Assembly: GCA_016872895.1 (NCBI GenBank)
Contig: VGYT01000005.1
Coordinates: forward strand, 1 to 39,442
Length of the DNA stretch: 39,442 nucleotides
Source of the DNA: Planctomycetota bacterium
Lineage (GTDB): Bacteria; Planctomycetota; Phycisphaerae; FEN-1346
Direction: 5' to 3'
Made by a program: the position numbers and the translations under genes
The notes under the pieces: generated by a model
Databases searched by the model: none
What the model was told of the DNA's origin: nothing
What the model saw: only the letters and a program-made list of their open reading frames with translations
In this document: in pieces, positions 8,109 through 17,550 of the stretch
How the letters are laid out: each line of letters begins with the position of its first letter
How positions within the stretch are numbered: position 1 is the first letter of the stretch

Positions 8109-10565
8109 TTAACCTCGGTCGAAGGCTTCGGCCTCGCGGCCGCGGACGTGCGTCTCGGCCCGCGCGCGGAACTGGCTGCGAAGGGCCGGCACGACCTCGC
8201 GCAGGCAGTCTTCCACGCGTTCGACGCAGGTGAATCGGACCTCGCGGCGGACCTCCTCGGGGACCTTCTCCAGGTCGTCGGCGTTCCCCTTGGGTATGAA
8301 GATATGCGTTATGCCTTCGCGGTGGGCCGCGAGGACCTTCTCCTTGAGGCCGCCGACGGGCAGGACGCGGCCCTGGAGCGTGATCTCGCCGGTCATGGCC
8401 ACGTCGCGCCGGGCGGGGCAGCCGGCCAGGGCGCTCGCCAGGGCGCAGACCACGGGCAGCCCCGCGCTGGGGCCGTCCTTGGGCGTGGCGCCCTCCGGCA
8501 CGTGGACGTGCAGGTCAACGGTGTGCCTGGCGGGGATGACGCCCGGCCGCGCGCACCGCGCCCGGACCCACGAGAGGGCGGTCTTGACGGATTCCTGCAT
8601 GACCTCGCCGAGTTGGCCGGTGAGCGTCAGGTCGCCCTTGCCAGGCATGCATGAGACCTCGATGACCATGCTGCGTCCGCCGGCCTCGGTCCAGGCGAGG
8701 CTGGTGACGGTTCCGACGCTCTCCTTCGGACCGGCGGCCTCGCGGCGGTAGGGGGCGGGGCCGAGGTACGCCCGGACGAGTTCCGGGGCGACGGTCCTGG
8801 GGCCGGCGGGGGGCGGGTCGGCGGCGGCCAGTTCGGCGGCGATCTTCCGCAGGACCTTGGCGAGGAACTTGCGGAGGTTCCGCACGCCGGCCTCGCGCGT
8901 ATATGACTCGATTATCTGCCGCAACACCTCTTCCGCAAAGACCGCCTGCCCCGGCGCCAGGCCGTGCGCCTGCATTTCCCGCGGCAGGAGGTGGCGCGCG
9001 GCAATCTGCACCTTCTCTTCCAGCGTGTAGCCGGCCAGTTCGATGACCTCCAGGCGGTCCAGCAGGACGGGCGGGATGGCGCCGCCGACGTTCGCCGTGC
9101 AGACGAACAGGACCTCGGAAACGTCGTACTCCACCTCCAGGTAATGGTCGCTGAAGGCGTAGTTCTCGTCGGGGTCCAGGACTTCCAGCAGCGCGCTGGC
9201 CGGGTCGCCGCGCGCATCCTGCCCCATCTTGTCGATTTCATCGAGGAGAAAGACGGGGTTGCGGACGCCGGCCTTGCGGATTGACTGGATGATGCGTCCG
9301 GGCAGGGCGCCGACGTATGTGCGTCGGTGACCGCGGATTTCGGCCTCGTCGCGGACGCCGCCGAGGCTCTTGCGGACGAACCGCCGCCCGAGCGCGCGGG
9401 CGACGCTCTTGGCGAGGCTCGTCTTGCCTACGCCTGGCGGCCCGACGAAGCACAGGATGGGCTCGCGCAGGCTGCGCGTGAGTTTCTTGACGGCCAGGTA
9501 CTCAAGGATGCGCTCCTTCGGCTCCTGGAGGCCGAAGTGGTCCTCATCCAGTATCCGCCGCACATGCCTCAGGTCCAGGTTGTCCTCGGTGCGGGCCTGC
9601 CAGGGCATGTGCACGAGCCAGTCGAGGTACTCGGTGATGACCACGGACTGCGGCGTGAGGGGCATCATGCGTGCCAGGCGTGCCTGCTCGCGGAGGGCGA
9701 TCTTGCGGACCTCGTCCGGCATGCCTGCGGCGAGGATTTTGTCCCTGAGTTCGGCCGCGCCGCCGGCCGCGGAGTCGGTGTGCCCCAGTTCCTCCTCGAT
9801 GGCCTTGAGTTGCTCCTTGAGGAAGTACTCCTTCTGGGTGCGCGACAGCCGCGCCCGGACCCGCTCGCTGATGCGGCGCTGGATTTCCAGCAGGCCGATC
9901 TCGTTCTCCAGGATGTCGGCCAGGGCGCGCAAGCGCTCCTCCGGGTCGATCATCTCAAGCAGGCGCTGCTTGTCGGCGAACGGGATGGCCGTGAATGCGG
10001 CCACGACGTCGGCCAGTCGCCCGCCCTCCTCCGCGGCGGCGGCCTGCTGGCCGATGCTCTCGGGCAGCGCAGGCTGAAGTTGCAGGTACGTGAAGAAGCG
10101 GGCCCGGACGGTGCGCGCGAGGGCCTCGGCCTCCGGGCCGTCGAGCGGCGGCTCGGCCACCGCGGCCGCGTCGGCCCACAGACACCCGCCCTCCTTGGCC
10201 ACGCGGGCGACCAGCGCACGGGCCGTCGCCTCGACGATGACCTTGTGCGTGCCGCCCTCGCCCTTGAAACACTGGAGACAAGAGCCCAGCGACCCCATCT
10301 CGAAAACGTCCTCCGGGCCGGGGTCAAGGACGGCCGGGTCGCGCTGCGCCACGAGGAGGATGCGGCGGTCCTTGCCGATCGCCTCGTGGACGGCCGTGAC
10401 CGAGGCGTCGCGGCCCACCTGGAGGGGCATCGCCAGCCCCGGAAACACGACCAGCCCGCGCAGCGGCAGCACGGGCAGCCGCTGGGCGGCCGCGGCGCAG
10501 CCCGCGGCCGCGCAGGGGTCGGCGGCCGGCGGAGGCGGCGAGGTTTGCGGGTCGTTTTCTGCCAT
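8109..10565 (-). CDS. lon: ATP-dependent Lon protease (endopeptidase La)
   Basis: LPVLPLRGLVVFPGLAMPLQVGR N-domain; CFVGPPGVGKTSLAKSVARALGRRFVRKSLGGVRDEAEIRGHRRTYVGALPGRI; catalytic PKDGPSAGLPVV and GGLKEKVLAAHREG. Confidence 0.97.
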   Translation of the reverse strand: MAENDPQTSPPPPAADPCAAAGCAAAAQRLPVLPLRGLVVFPGLAMPLQVGRDASVTAVHEAIGKDRRILLVAQRDPAVLDPGPEDVFEMGSLGSCLQCFKGEGGTHKVIVEATARALVARVAKEGGCLWADAAAVAEPPLDGPEAEALARTVRARFFTYLQLQPALPESIGQQAAAAEEGGRLADVVAAFTAIPFADKQRLLEMIDPEERLRALADILENEIGLLEIQRRISERVRARLSRTQKEYFLKEQLKAIEEELGHTDSAAGGAAELRDKILAAGMPDEVRKIALREQARLARMMPLTPQSVVITEYLDWLVHMPWQARTEDNLDLRHVRRILDEDHFGLQEPKERILEYLAVKKLTRSLREPILCFVGPPGVGKTSLAKSVARALGRRFVRKSLGGVRDEAEIRGHRRTYVGALPGRIIQSIRKAGVRNPVFLLDEIDKMGQDARGDPASALLEVLDPDENYAFSDHYLEVEYDVSEVLFVCTANVGGAIPPVLLDRLEVIELAGYTLEEKVQIAARHLLPREMQAHGLAPGQAVFAEEVLRQIIESYTREAGVRNLRKFLAKVLRKIAAELAAADPPPAGPRTVAPELVRAYLGPAPYRREAAGPKESVGTVTSLAWTEAGGRSMVIEVSCMPGKGDLTLTGQLGEVMQESVKTALSWVRARCARPGVIPARHTVDLHVHVPEGATPKDGPSAGLPVVCALASALAGCPARRDVAMTGEITLQGRVLPVGGLKEKVLAAHREGITHIFIPKGNADDLEKVPEEVRREVRFTCVERVEDCLREVVPALRSQFRARAETHVRGREAEAFDRG

Positions 10566-10591
10566 GTCACGTCACGGCGATTGACGGCCTG

Positions 10592-10693
10592 ACGGCTGCC
10601 ACTGGTCATTCGTCACTGGCCACTTGTAAGGGCCAAGACAACTGATAGCGTGTGGCACGGCCGGCTTGCCCGGCCGTGGCAAGTGGCAGCCGT
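10592..10693. repeat. Composite palindromic intergenic element between smc and lon
   Basis: Outer ACGGCTGCCACT (10592-10603) / AGTGGCAGCCGT (10682-10693); inner CACGGCCGG-CTTGC-CCGGCCGTG (10656-10678); GTCACTGGCC motif also present near 30003-30012. Confidence 0.75.
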
Positions 10694-10721
10694 TCGGCTT
10701 GTGCGACGGCGCCTCGCAGGG

Positions 10722-13700
10722 TTATCCTCGCTCGGCGGCCTCGGCGACGGCGGCGGGGGCAACCGCCTCCGCGGCGGGCGTAACCGGCCCGGCGGCGGCC
10801 GGCTCGGCGGCGGCCGGCCCGGCCTGTTTGTCGTCCGTCACGTAGCCGGCCTGGTGTATGTCGGAGAACTTGACGGAGACCTTGCGCGAGACGCCCGGCT
10901 CGCCCATCGTCACGCCGTAAAGGACGTCGCCGATGCCCATGGTGCGCTTGTTGTGCGTGATGATGACGAACTGCGAGCGGTCGAGGAACTCGCGCACGAG
11001 GCCGGTGAACCGGTCGATGTTCGCCTCGTCGAGGGCGGCATCGACCTCGTCGAGGATGCAGAACGGGCTGGGCCGCGCGCGGAAGATCGCCAGCAGGAGG
11101 GCGACGGCGGCCATCGTTTTCTCTCCGCCCGACAGCAGGCTGATGCGCTGGAGTTGCTTGCCTGGGGGGCGTGCGACCACCTCGATGCCGCTTTCCAGGA
11201 CGTCGGCCTCGTTCTCGAGGTACACGTCGGCCTTGCCGCCGCCGAAGAGTTTGCGGAAGAGTTCCTGGAAGTGGCCGCGAATTGATTCAAATGTTTTCAT
11301 AAATCGCTCGCGGCTCTCGCGGTTGATGCGCTCAATCAGGGCGGTCAGCGTGTCGCGTGCCTTCACCAGGTCGTCGCGCTGGCCGCGAAGGAACCCCACG
11401 CGGGCCTCCAGGGCGTCCTGCTCCTGGATGGCCTCGAGGTTCACCGCGCCGAGCCGCTCGATCTTGCCCTGGAGCGCGCGGATTTCCTCGGCCACGGCGT
11501 CCCAGTCGACCGCCTCGGGCTGCCAGGCGGCATATCGCTCGGCCAGGTCGAGGGCGAAATCGTCGCGGACGCGCTGCACCAGTTCGTCGCGCTTGGTCTG
11601 GAGGGTCCGCCGCTCAAGTTCGCGCTCGTGGATTTGCTGCTGGAGCGCATCGGACTCGGCCTCGACGGCGCGGGCCTTCTCCGTAAGGCCCTCCAGGCCC
11701 TCCGTGCGGGCCGCGCGCTCGGCCACGAGCCGGCGGACCTCCGCCTCGGCCTGCTCCTTCTGGTGAAAGAGCGTCGCCAGTTCCGACGCCAGTCGCAGCA
11801 TGGTGCGCTCGGACTGGCGGATGCGGTCGAGGCACTCCGCGAGGTCGGCGCGGGCCTGCTCGATGCCCTCGCGCGTGGCGGCCAGGTCGCGCTGTGCGGC
11901 GGCCACCTGGTCCACAAGGGCGGCCTGCTTCTCGCGGAGTTGGGCCAGGGCGATGCGGGCCTGGGTGCGGGATTCCTCGCAGGCGGCGCGGCGTGCGGCC
12001 AGGGCGTCCTGCTCGGCCGCGAGGACGGCGATGGATGCCGCCTGGTCGGCCTCGCGGCGCTCCAGGTCCTCGGCCTGTGCGCGAATCGCATCGCGCTGGT
12101 GGGCGGCCTGGTCGCGCTCGCGTGCGGCGGCCTGAAGTTCGCTCTCCACGACGGGGGCCTCGGCCTCCAGGGCGCGGCGCGACTCGGCCGCGCGCCGCTG
12201 CCGCCCCTCGGCCTCGACCCTGGCCATGGAGCCCTCGTAAATCTCCTGGCGCAGGACCTGCTGGTCGGCGTCGAGGGCGCGGAGTTCCTCGGCCGCCCGG
12301 GCGCGGTGCGCGGCCAGGTCGTCGATACGCCGGCCGAGGGCCTCCCGCTGGAGGGCCAGGTCCCGCAATTCCGACCTGCGGCTGATGAGGCTCGTCTCCG
12401 GCCCGGGCGGGCCGATGGCCACCGACCCGTCGGGTTCCAGGACGTTGCCCGCGAGCGTAACGAAGCGGCAGCCCGCCAGCGGGCCGCACGCCAGTTCGGC
12501 CGCGCCCTCAAGCGACTTTACGACAATCGTGCGGGCCAGCAGGTGCGCGATCGCCGGCCGCACGGCCTCGGCGGCACGCACGTAGTCCATCGCCCAGCAC
12601 ACGGCCTCGGGGTAAGCCGAGAGATCCCGCGCTGGCCCTGCCGGCGCGGACGTGGCACGGCCGGCTTGTCCGGCCGGTGAAGCCCCCGGCACTGCCGGGG
12701 GGTGCGGCTCATCGCCGCGCCCGGACACGGCGGCCGTGCCGCCCCCGTCGGCGGGGGACGGGAGGGCGTCGAGCGCCAGGAGGCGCACCTGGCCCGAGAG
12801 TTGGCCTTCGAGCGTGCGGGCGAGCGCCAGGACGTCGGCCAGGCGGTCGGCCACGAGGAGTTTCTCGGCCGGGCCGAGGGCCGACTCGATGACCACGGCA
12901 TGGGCCACGTCGACCTCTATCAGGTCGGCCACCATGCCGCGCCAGCGCTCCGGGGCGCCGGCGGCGGCGATGGCGTCGCAGGTGCGTCGGACGGCGGCCG
13001 GGATGCCCTCGCCGCGTCGCTGCATGTCCTGAAGGAGTTCGCGGCGGCTGTCGAGGGCGGCGGCATCCTGCCTGTCGCGCGCGAGGCGTTCGCCGAGGTC
13101 CTCGACTTCCTTCTGCCTGGCCTCGGCCTCGTGGCGTTTCTGTTCGAGGCGGCCGCGGCGCTCGACGACGGCGGCGTCAAGGGCGGCCTTCTCGGCGTCC
13201 AGGGCGGCCTGTTCCTGGGCCAGTTGCCGGAGTGCCCCGGCTATTGCATCGCGGCGTGCCCGGAGTTTGGCGGCCTGCGCCTCCAGGGTCTCCAGGCGAA
13301 GGTCAAGTGCGCCTGCGCGGCTGGTTCGCTCGCTCTTCTGCTGGGCGAGGTCAAGCAGGGCGCCCTTGGCGGCCTCGACGCGGGCGGCCAGGGCCCGGGC
13401 CTGCTCGCTTACGTCCGCCAGTTGCGCCTCGACGGCCTGGACGGCCTCCTCCTGGCGGCGGGCGACCTCGACCATTTCGGCCTGGGCTGCCAGGCGCGAC
13501 GCCACCTGGTCCTCGGCATCCCGCAGGTGGGCGGAGAGGTCGCCGATCTTGCTGCGGTCGCGCTCGACAACCTGGCCGAGTTCCTCCGCGCGGGTGCGGT
13601 GGAACCCGATCTCGGTCTCGCGCGTGGCGATGCCCGAGCGGCCGTCGGAGAGGCGGGCGTCAACGGCGCGCAGGCGGCCGTCGAGGTCCATCAGGCCGCC

Positions 13701-14519
13701 CTCGAGCCGCGCCCGCTCCTGGTCGAGGCCCGCGAGCGCCGCCGCGCGGGCCGACCGCTCGTTCTGGAGCGACTCGACGGCCGCCTGGTGCCCCAGGAGG
13801 GCCTGCGTCTGGTGGTGGTACTGGCTGAGGGCGTAGGAGAGGCGGAGGTCCTTCAGGCGTGCGTTGTATTCGACATAATTACGCGCTTTGCCGGCCTGGT
13901 ACTTGACGCTGCGCAGGCGGCGCTCGACCTCTTCCAGGATGTCGCCGAGGCGCAGGAGGTTCTGCTCGGTGCGTGCGAGTTTGCGCTCGGCCTCGCGGCG
14001 CTTGGCCTTGTACTTGGAGATGCCGGCGGCCTCCTCGAAGATGAGGCGGCGCTCGAGGGGGCCCGACTGGAGCAGGACGTCGACCTTGCCCTGCTCGATG
14101 AGGCTGTAGGCGTCGGCGCCGACGCCGGTGTCCATGAAGAGTTCGCGGACGTCGCGCAGGCGGCAGGGCTTGCGGTTGAGCACGTACTCGGACTCGCCGC
14201 TGCGGTAGAGGCGGCGGCTGACCTCGACCTCGGTCGCGCCGATGGGCAGGAGGCCCCGCGAGTTGTCGAACACCAGGGTGGCCTCGGCGAAGCCGAGGCT
14301 GCGGCGGGACTCGGACCCGGCGAAGATTACGTCGGCCATCTCGCGGCCGCGAAGGCTCCGGGCGCTCTGCTCGCCCAGGACCCACTTGACGGCGTCGACC
14401 ACGTTCGATTTGCCGCACCCGTTCGGGCCCACGATGACGGTGATGCCCGAATCGAACTCGAACCGCGTGCGGTCGGCGAACGATTTAAAGCCGAACAGTT
14501 CAAGGCGCTTCAGTTCCAC
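10722..14519 (-). CDS. smc: Chromosome segregation protein SMC
   Basis: MELKRLELFGFKSFADRTRFEFDSGITVIVGPNGCGKSNVVDAVKWVLGEQSARSLRG; long coiled coils; C-terminal LLSGGEKTMAAVALLLAIFRARPSPFCILDEVDAALDEANIDRF. Confidence 0.97.
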   Translation of the reverse strand: MELKRLELFGFKSFADRTRFEFDSGITVIVGPNGCGKSNVVDAVKWVLGEQSARSLRGREMADVIFAGSESRRSLGFAEATLVFDNSRGLLPIGATEVEVSRRLYRSGESEYVLNRKPCRLRDVRELFMDTGVGADAYSLIEQGKVDVLLQSGPLERRLIFEEAAGISKYKAKRREAERKLARTEQNLLRLGDILEEVERRLRSVKYQAGKARNYVEYNARLKDLRLSYALSQYHHQTQALLGHQAAVESLQNERSARAAALAGLDQERARLEGGLMDLDGRLRAVDARLSDGRSGIATRETEIGFHRTRAEELGQVVERDRSKIGDLSAHLRDAEDQVASRLAAQAEMVEVARRQEEAVQAVEAQLADVSEQARALAARVEAAKGALLDLAQQKSERTSRAGALDLRLETLEAQAAKLRARRDAIAGALRQLAQEQAALDAEKAALDAAVVERRGRLEQKRHEAEARQKEVEDLGERLARDRQDAAALDSRRELLQDMQRRGEGIPAAVRRTCDAIAAAGAPERWRGMVADLIEVDVAHAVVIESALGPAEKLLVADRLADVLALARTLEGQLSGQVRLLALDALPSPADGGGTAAVSGRGDEPHPPAVPGASPAGQAGRATSAPAGPARDLSAYPEAVCWAMDYVRAAEAVRPAIAHLLARTIVVKSLEGAAELACGPLAGCRFVTLAGNVLEPDGSVAIGPPGPETSLISRRSELRDLALQREALGRRIDDLAAHRARAAEELRALDADQQVLRQEIYEGSMARVEAEGRQRRAAESRRALEAEAPVVESELQAAARERDQAAHQRDAIRAQAEDLERREADQAASIAVLAAEQDALAARRAACEESRTQARIALAQLREKQAALVDQVAAAQRDLAATREGIEQARADLAECLDRIRQSERTMLRLASELATLFHQKEQAEAEVRRLVAERAARTEGLEGLTEKARAVEAESDALQQQIHERELERRTLQTKRDELVQRVRDDFALDLAERYAAWQPEAVDWDAVAEEIRALQGKIERLGAVNLEAIQEQDALEARVGFLRGQRDDLVKARDTLTALIERINRESRERFMKTFESIRGHFQELFRKLFGGGKADVYLENEADVLESGIEVVARPPGKQLQRISLLSGGEKTMAAVALLLAIFRARPSPFCILDEVDAALDEANIDRFTGLVREFLDRSQFVIITHNKRTMGIGDVLYGVTMGEPGVSRKVSVKFSDIHQAGYVTDDKQAGPAAAEPAAAGPVTPAAEAVAPAAVAEAAERG
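12654..12740. repeat. Palindromic element inserted in-frame in the smc hinge-encoding region
   Basis: Outer 20-bp stem with 2 mismatches (12654-12673 / 12721-12740); inner perfect CCCCCGGC-ACT-GCCGGGGG (12683-12701). Near-identical segments at 3243-3265 and 10652-10677. Confidence 0.75.
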
Positions 14520-14540
14520 GGTGCGATGGCTCCTTGAGGT

Positions 14541-14640
14541 AATTGCGGACTGCGGATTGTGAATTGCGGATTGGAAGGGCGCGTGGCCGAGGCCGGCCGC
14601 GCCGCTTTCCGTTCAATCCGCAATTCGCAATTCGCAATCC
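14541..14640. repeat. Long hairpin built of (GAATTGCGGATTG)-type units between the FlgI-like gene and smc
   Basis: GAATTGCGGATTG (14561-14573) / CAATCCGCAATTC (14614-14626) perfect 13 bp; additional direct iterations of attgcgga / caattcg on both sides. Confidence 0.7.
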
Positions 14641-14649
14641 GCGATTTTT

Positions 14650-16377
14650 TCATGGCTCGTCGCCGATGGGGCGGGCGACCGGCCTCTCGCCGCCGATGCG
14701 GTACTGAAGCGGCTGAAGCACCAGCGGGGCCGACAACGCCTTCTTGCGCGACATCTCGTACAGGAGGCCGACGACGTCGCTGTAACCGAGGTCGAGGCCC
14801 TGGTTTGCGGCCGCCTGCCCTTCTTCGCCGCCCATCGGGGCCGCGACCTTCTCCACCATGCCAGGGACGTCCAGCGGCGCCGCCACGCGCCAGTCCCGCC
14901 CGTGCCACCGGGCGATGAGCGTCACTTCCGCGGCGCCCGCCTGGGCGGTGGCCACCGCCCGCCGCGTCTCGGCCAGCATCGGCGGCCGGACCGCCACGTC
15001 GCCGAAGATCGCCACCTGGGGTTTGAGGGTCCGCGAGACGTACACGAACGGCTCGCCGCGCGTCGCCACGATGCTCAGGATGAACTTGTCGGGGAACGCC
15101 TTCGCCACGAACATGCGCGGGGCGATGCGTGCCATGGCCTGCCACGCGGCCACGCGGACGCGGGCGTTCTTCACGTTAAGCGCGCGTCCGAGCACGCCCA
15201 GGCCGATGCCGCTCCGGAGCCGCCCCAGGGCCTCGACCGCCGACTCCTGGAACTCCGAGGCATCGCTCATCAGGACCGGCTCCAGGATTGACACGGCCTG
15301 GGCGTCCTGGAGGTTGGCCAGGGTCCGGCCGACGTAGAAGCGGACCGCCTCGCTGGGATGGGATGCGAGCGGCCGCAGTCGCGGCACGATCGACGCCCCC
15401 ATCGCCTCCAGGCCCAGCGAGACGCGGTCCAGGTCCCGCCCGGCCTGGAGCGCTTCGACCAGGAGGCCGACGCGCTGGTCGCGCGCATCGGGGCTCTCGC
15501 GCAGGAAAACCGCCCCTACCAGGTCCAGGAAGTGAATCTTGTCGTCCTGGTGCTCGCGGGGCACTTCAAGGTCCACGCGGCCGGGGTCGGTGGTGCCCTT
15601 GGCCGCGCCGGGAAACCGGGCGTTGACGAGGCGGATGATCTGGTCGGCGGTGCGTGCGGAGGGCGTCAGAAGGATGAGTCGGAAGTTGAGGCCCTTCAGG
15701 GCCCGTCCGCCCCCCAGGACCCGCCCGATGCGCGGGTCCGCCGCCACGGCACCGCTCCCTGACGGTCGCGGCTCCGACGCGGGCGACTTGTCATCCCCCG
15801 CAAACGGCGAGACGAAGATGCTGCCGCGACCCAGCGCCGCCACCTCGCCGCGGGCCGCCACCCCGCGCGACGCCACGACCTGCGCAAGGTCGCATTCCAG
15901 GAGGAACCCGCCCTCCAGGCTGGTCGTCTCGGTCGTCGGCACGGCCCGGACTTCCAGGTCGAAGACCTCTCCCTTGCCGATGCCGGGCGCAAGGACGCCC
16001 ATGACCATGACCACGGCGTTGTCGGGGCTGGTAAGGACCTCCTCGGGCTTGTCAACCTTGTGGCGGCGCATCATGTCCAGGACCTGCTGGCGGACGCCGG
16101 GGGGCATGACCTTCGTGCCCGTCCCGTCGAGGCCCGTGACGAAACCGTAGCCCTGGACGGCGAGTCCCTCGCGGCCGGCGAACCTGGCCACCTCGCCCAC
16201 GGTGTCCTTCAGGTAGGGGGGCACCTGGACATCTCGCGGCAGTCGCGGCTCGGCCGGCTTGGGCTTGCCGCACGAGAGGCCCGGCGCCAGCAACACGCTT
16301 GCCGCGCAGACTATCAGCGCCGCCGCCGGCAGACAGGCCTGGCGGCGAAGATGCGTTATCGCCCTGGCGGCGCGCAT
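14650..16377 (-). CDS. FlgI (flagellar P-ring)-like lipoprotein with HEAT-like repeats
   Basis: Lipobox-like APGLSCGK; GYGFVTGLDGTGTKVMPP ... DNAVVMVMGVLAPGIGKGEVFDLEVRAVPTTETTSLEGGFLLECDL (FlgI-like); then VRFYVGRTLANLQDAQAVSILEPVL... ALGRLRSGIGLGVLGRALNVKNARVRVAAWQAMARI (HEAT-like). Confidence 0.75.
   Translation of the reverse strand: MRAARAITHLRRQACLPAAALIVCAASVLLAPGLSCGKPKPAEPRLPRDVQVPPYLKDTVGEVARFAGREGLAVQGYGFVTGLDGTGTKVMPPGVRQQVLDMMRRHKVDKPEEVLTSPDNAVVMVMGVLAPGIGKGEVFDLEVRAVPTTETTSLEGGFLLECDLAQVVASRGVAARGEVAALGRGSIFVSPFAGDDKSPASEPRPSGSGAVAADPRIGRVLGGGRALKGLNFRLILLTPSARTADQIIRLVNARFPGAAKGTTDPGRVDLEVPREHQDDKIHFLDLVGAVFLRESPDARDQRVGLLVEALQAGRDLDRVSLGLEAMGASIVPRLRPLASHPSEAVRFYVGRTLANLQDAQAVSILEPVLMSDASEFQESAVEALGRLRSGIGLGVLGRALNVKNARVRVAAWQAMARIAPRMFVAKAFPDKFILSIVATRGEPFVYVSRTLKPQVAIFGDVAVRPPMLAETRRAVATAQAGAAEVTLIARWHGRDWRVAAPLDVPGMVEKVAAPMGGEEGQAAANQGLDLGYSDVVGLLYEMSRKKALSAPLVLQPLQYRIGGERPVARPIGDEP
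15751..15775. repeat. In-frame copy of a candidate dispersed repeat (GAGCCGCGACCGTCAGGGAGCGG on minus), translated SEPRPSGSG
   Basis: Encodes a low-complexity insert PASEPRPSGSGAVAADP inside the FlgI-like domain; from memory this motif is a recurrent planctomycete repeat, needs a search. Confidence 0.45.
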
Positions 16378-16493
16378 AGCGACCCCGCTCTCGCTTCCGT
16401 TTGGTATCGGCAGCCGCAGTTATCGGACTTTAGCAAAAAGCCCCTGATGCCGCAATGCGGCGCGCTATTACGCAGCAACCCTGCGCCGCCGCA

Positions 16494-16521
16494 CGTCGCC
16501 GTACCGGCGACGGCTAAACAA
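16494..16521. repeat. Palindrome CGTCGCC-GTACC-GGCGACG with GGCTAAACAA tail at nrdG 3' end
   Basis: Perfect 7-bp stem; tail CGGCTAAACAA also found at 18155-18165 after a different palindrome; the nrdG stop (TAG, minus 16516-16514) lies in the tail. Confidence 0.6.
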
Positions 16522-17266
16522 CAGGGGCGCGGCCGCAGCACCGCTCCGGCTGGCCGCGAACCAGGCACCGGGCAACGTACCGGCGGCCGATGGCGGCCAG
16601 GCTCTCCATGACGGGCGGGTCGTACGGCCTGACCGTGCGGAGCGCCGGGTCAAGCGCATGGGCCGGCTCGAAGCGCTGGAGGATCCACCGCCGGGCGCCG
16701 GCGATGCGCTCGCCCATTGCGCGGACCTCCGCCTCGCCGATGAAGGCCGGACACACGGTCGTGCGGAACTCGTAATCCACGGCGCTCGACATCAGCAGGT
16801 CGATGGAGCGCCCGACGGCGTCAACGTCGGCCGCATCGCCGCAGACCTGCCGGTACCGCCCGTCCAGCGGGGCCTTCAGGTCCATCGCGACGGCGTCAAC
16901 CAGGCCCGCCGCCAGGAGGCCCGCCAGGCAGTCCGGGTGCGTGCCGTTGGTATCGAGTTTGACGCCGAGGCCGCGGCCGCGGAACACCTCGCACAGCGGC
17001 GCCAGCGTGGGCCAGACGGTCGGCTCGCCGCCGCAGATGACCACGCCGTCGAGCCAGCCCCGCCGCTCGTCCAGGTGCGCCAGGATGGACTCCAGCGGGA
17101 TCGCCTCCTGCGGCGGGGCGAGCATGGCCGAGGCGTGGCAGAAGCGGCACCGCAGGTTGCACTGCGGCAGAAAGACGATGGCCGCAAGCCGGCCAGGCCA
17201 GTCGATGAGCGTCGTCGGGTGGTACCCGGCGATGGGCGGAAGCGTTATGGCCGCCTGCGTGCTCAT
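16514..17266 (-). CDS. nrdG: Anaerobic ribonucleoside-triphosphate reductase activating protein (radical SAM)
   Basis: AIVFLPQCNLRCRFCHASAMLAPP (CxxxCxxC), CGGEPTVWPTL, GVKLDTNGTHPD; adjacent to nrdD cluster. Confidence 0.9.
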   Translation of the reverse strand: MSTQAAITLPPIAGYHPTTLIDWPGRLAAIVFLPQCNLRCRFCHASAMLAPPQEAIPLESILAHLDERRGWLDGVVICGGEPTVWPTLAPLCEVFRGRGLGVKLDTNGTHPDCLAGLLAAGLVDAVAMDLKAPLDGRYRQVCGDAADVDAVGRSIDLLMSSAVDYEFRTTVCPAFIGEAEVRAMGERIAGARRWILQRFEPAHALDPALRTVRPYDPPVMESLAAIGRRYVARCLVRGQPERCCGRAPVV

Positions 17267-17550
17267 GCCGTCGGCGCCGCCCTGGCGGCGCCCAGGAACG
17301 CCTGGACCTCGACGGAGGGGGGCACGTGGCCGTCCCAGCGGGCCAGCGGCGACCCCGTCTCGGACCAGAGGATGGTGGTCGGGACCTTGCGGACGTCGCG
17401 GAAGGCCCCCTCTGCCCGGCCCTCGATTGTGTTCATATCAACAAACGCCACCTGGGCCGGGGCCGCCGCCTTCGACACGAGGTGGCGCAACTTGTCCTTG
17501 GTGCTCTCGCACATCGCGCAGCCGACTTTGCCGAAGACCTCGAACTTCAT
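17263..17550 (-). CDS. Glutaredoxin/thioredoxin-like redoxin with CAMC motif
   Basis: MKFEVFGKVGCAMCESTKDKLRHLV...FVDMNTIEGRAEGAFRDVRKVPTTILWSETG; stop overlaps nrdG start (ATGA). Confidence 0.8.
   Translation of the reverse strand: MKFEVFGKVGCAMCESTKDKLRHLVSKAAAPAQVAFVDMNTIEGRAEGAFRDVRKVPTTILWSETGSPLARWDGHVPPSVEVQAFLGAARAAPTA

Noticed and set aside
12702-14537. 611-aa plus-strand ORF
   Set aside because: Antisense shadow of smc.
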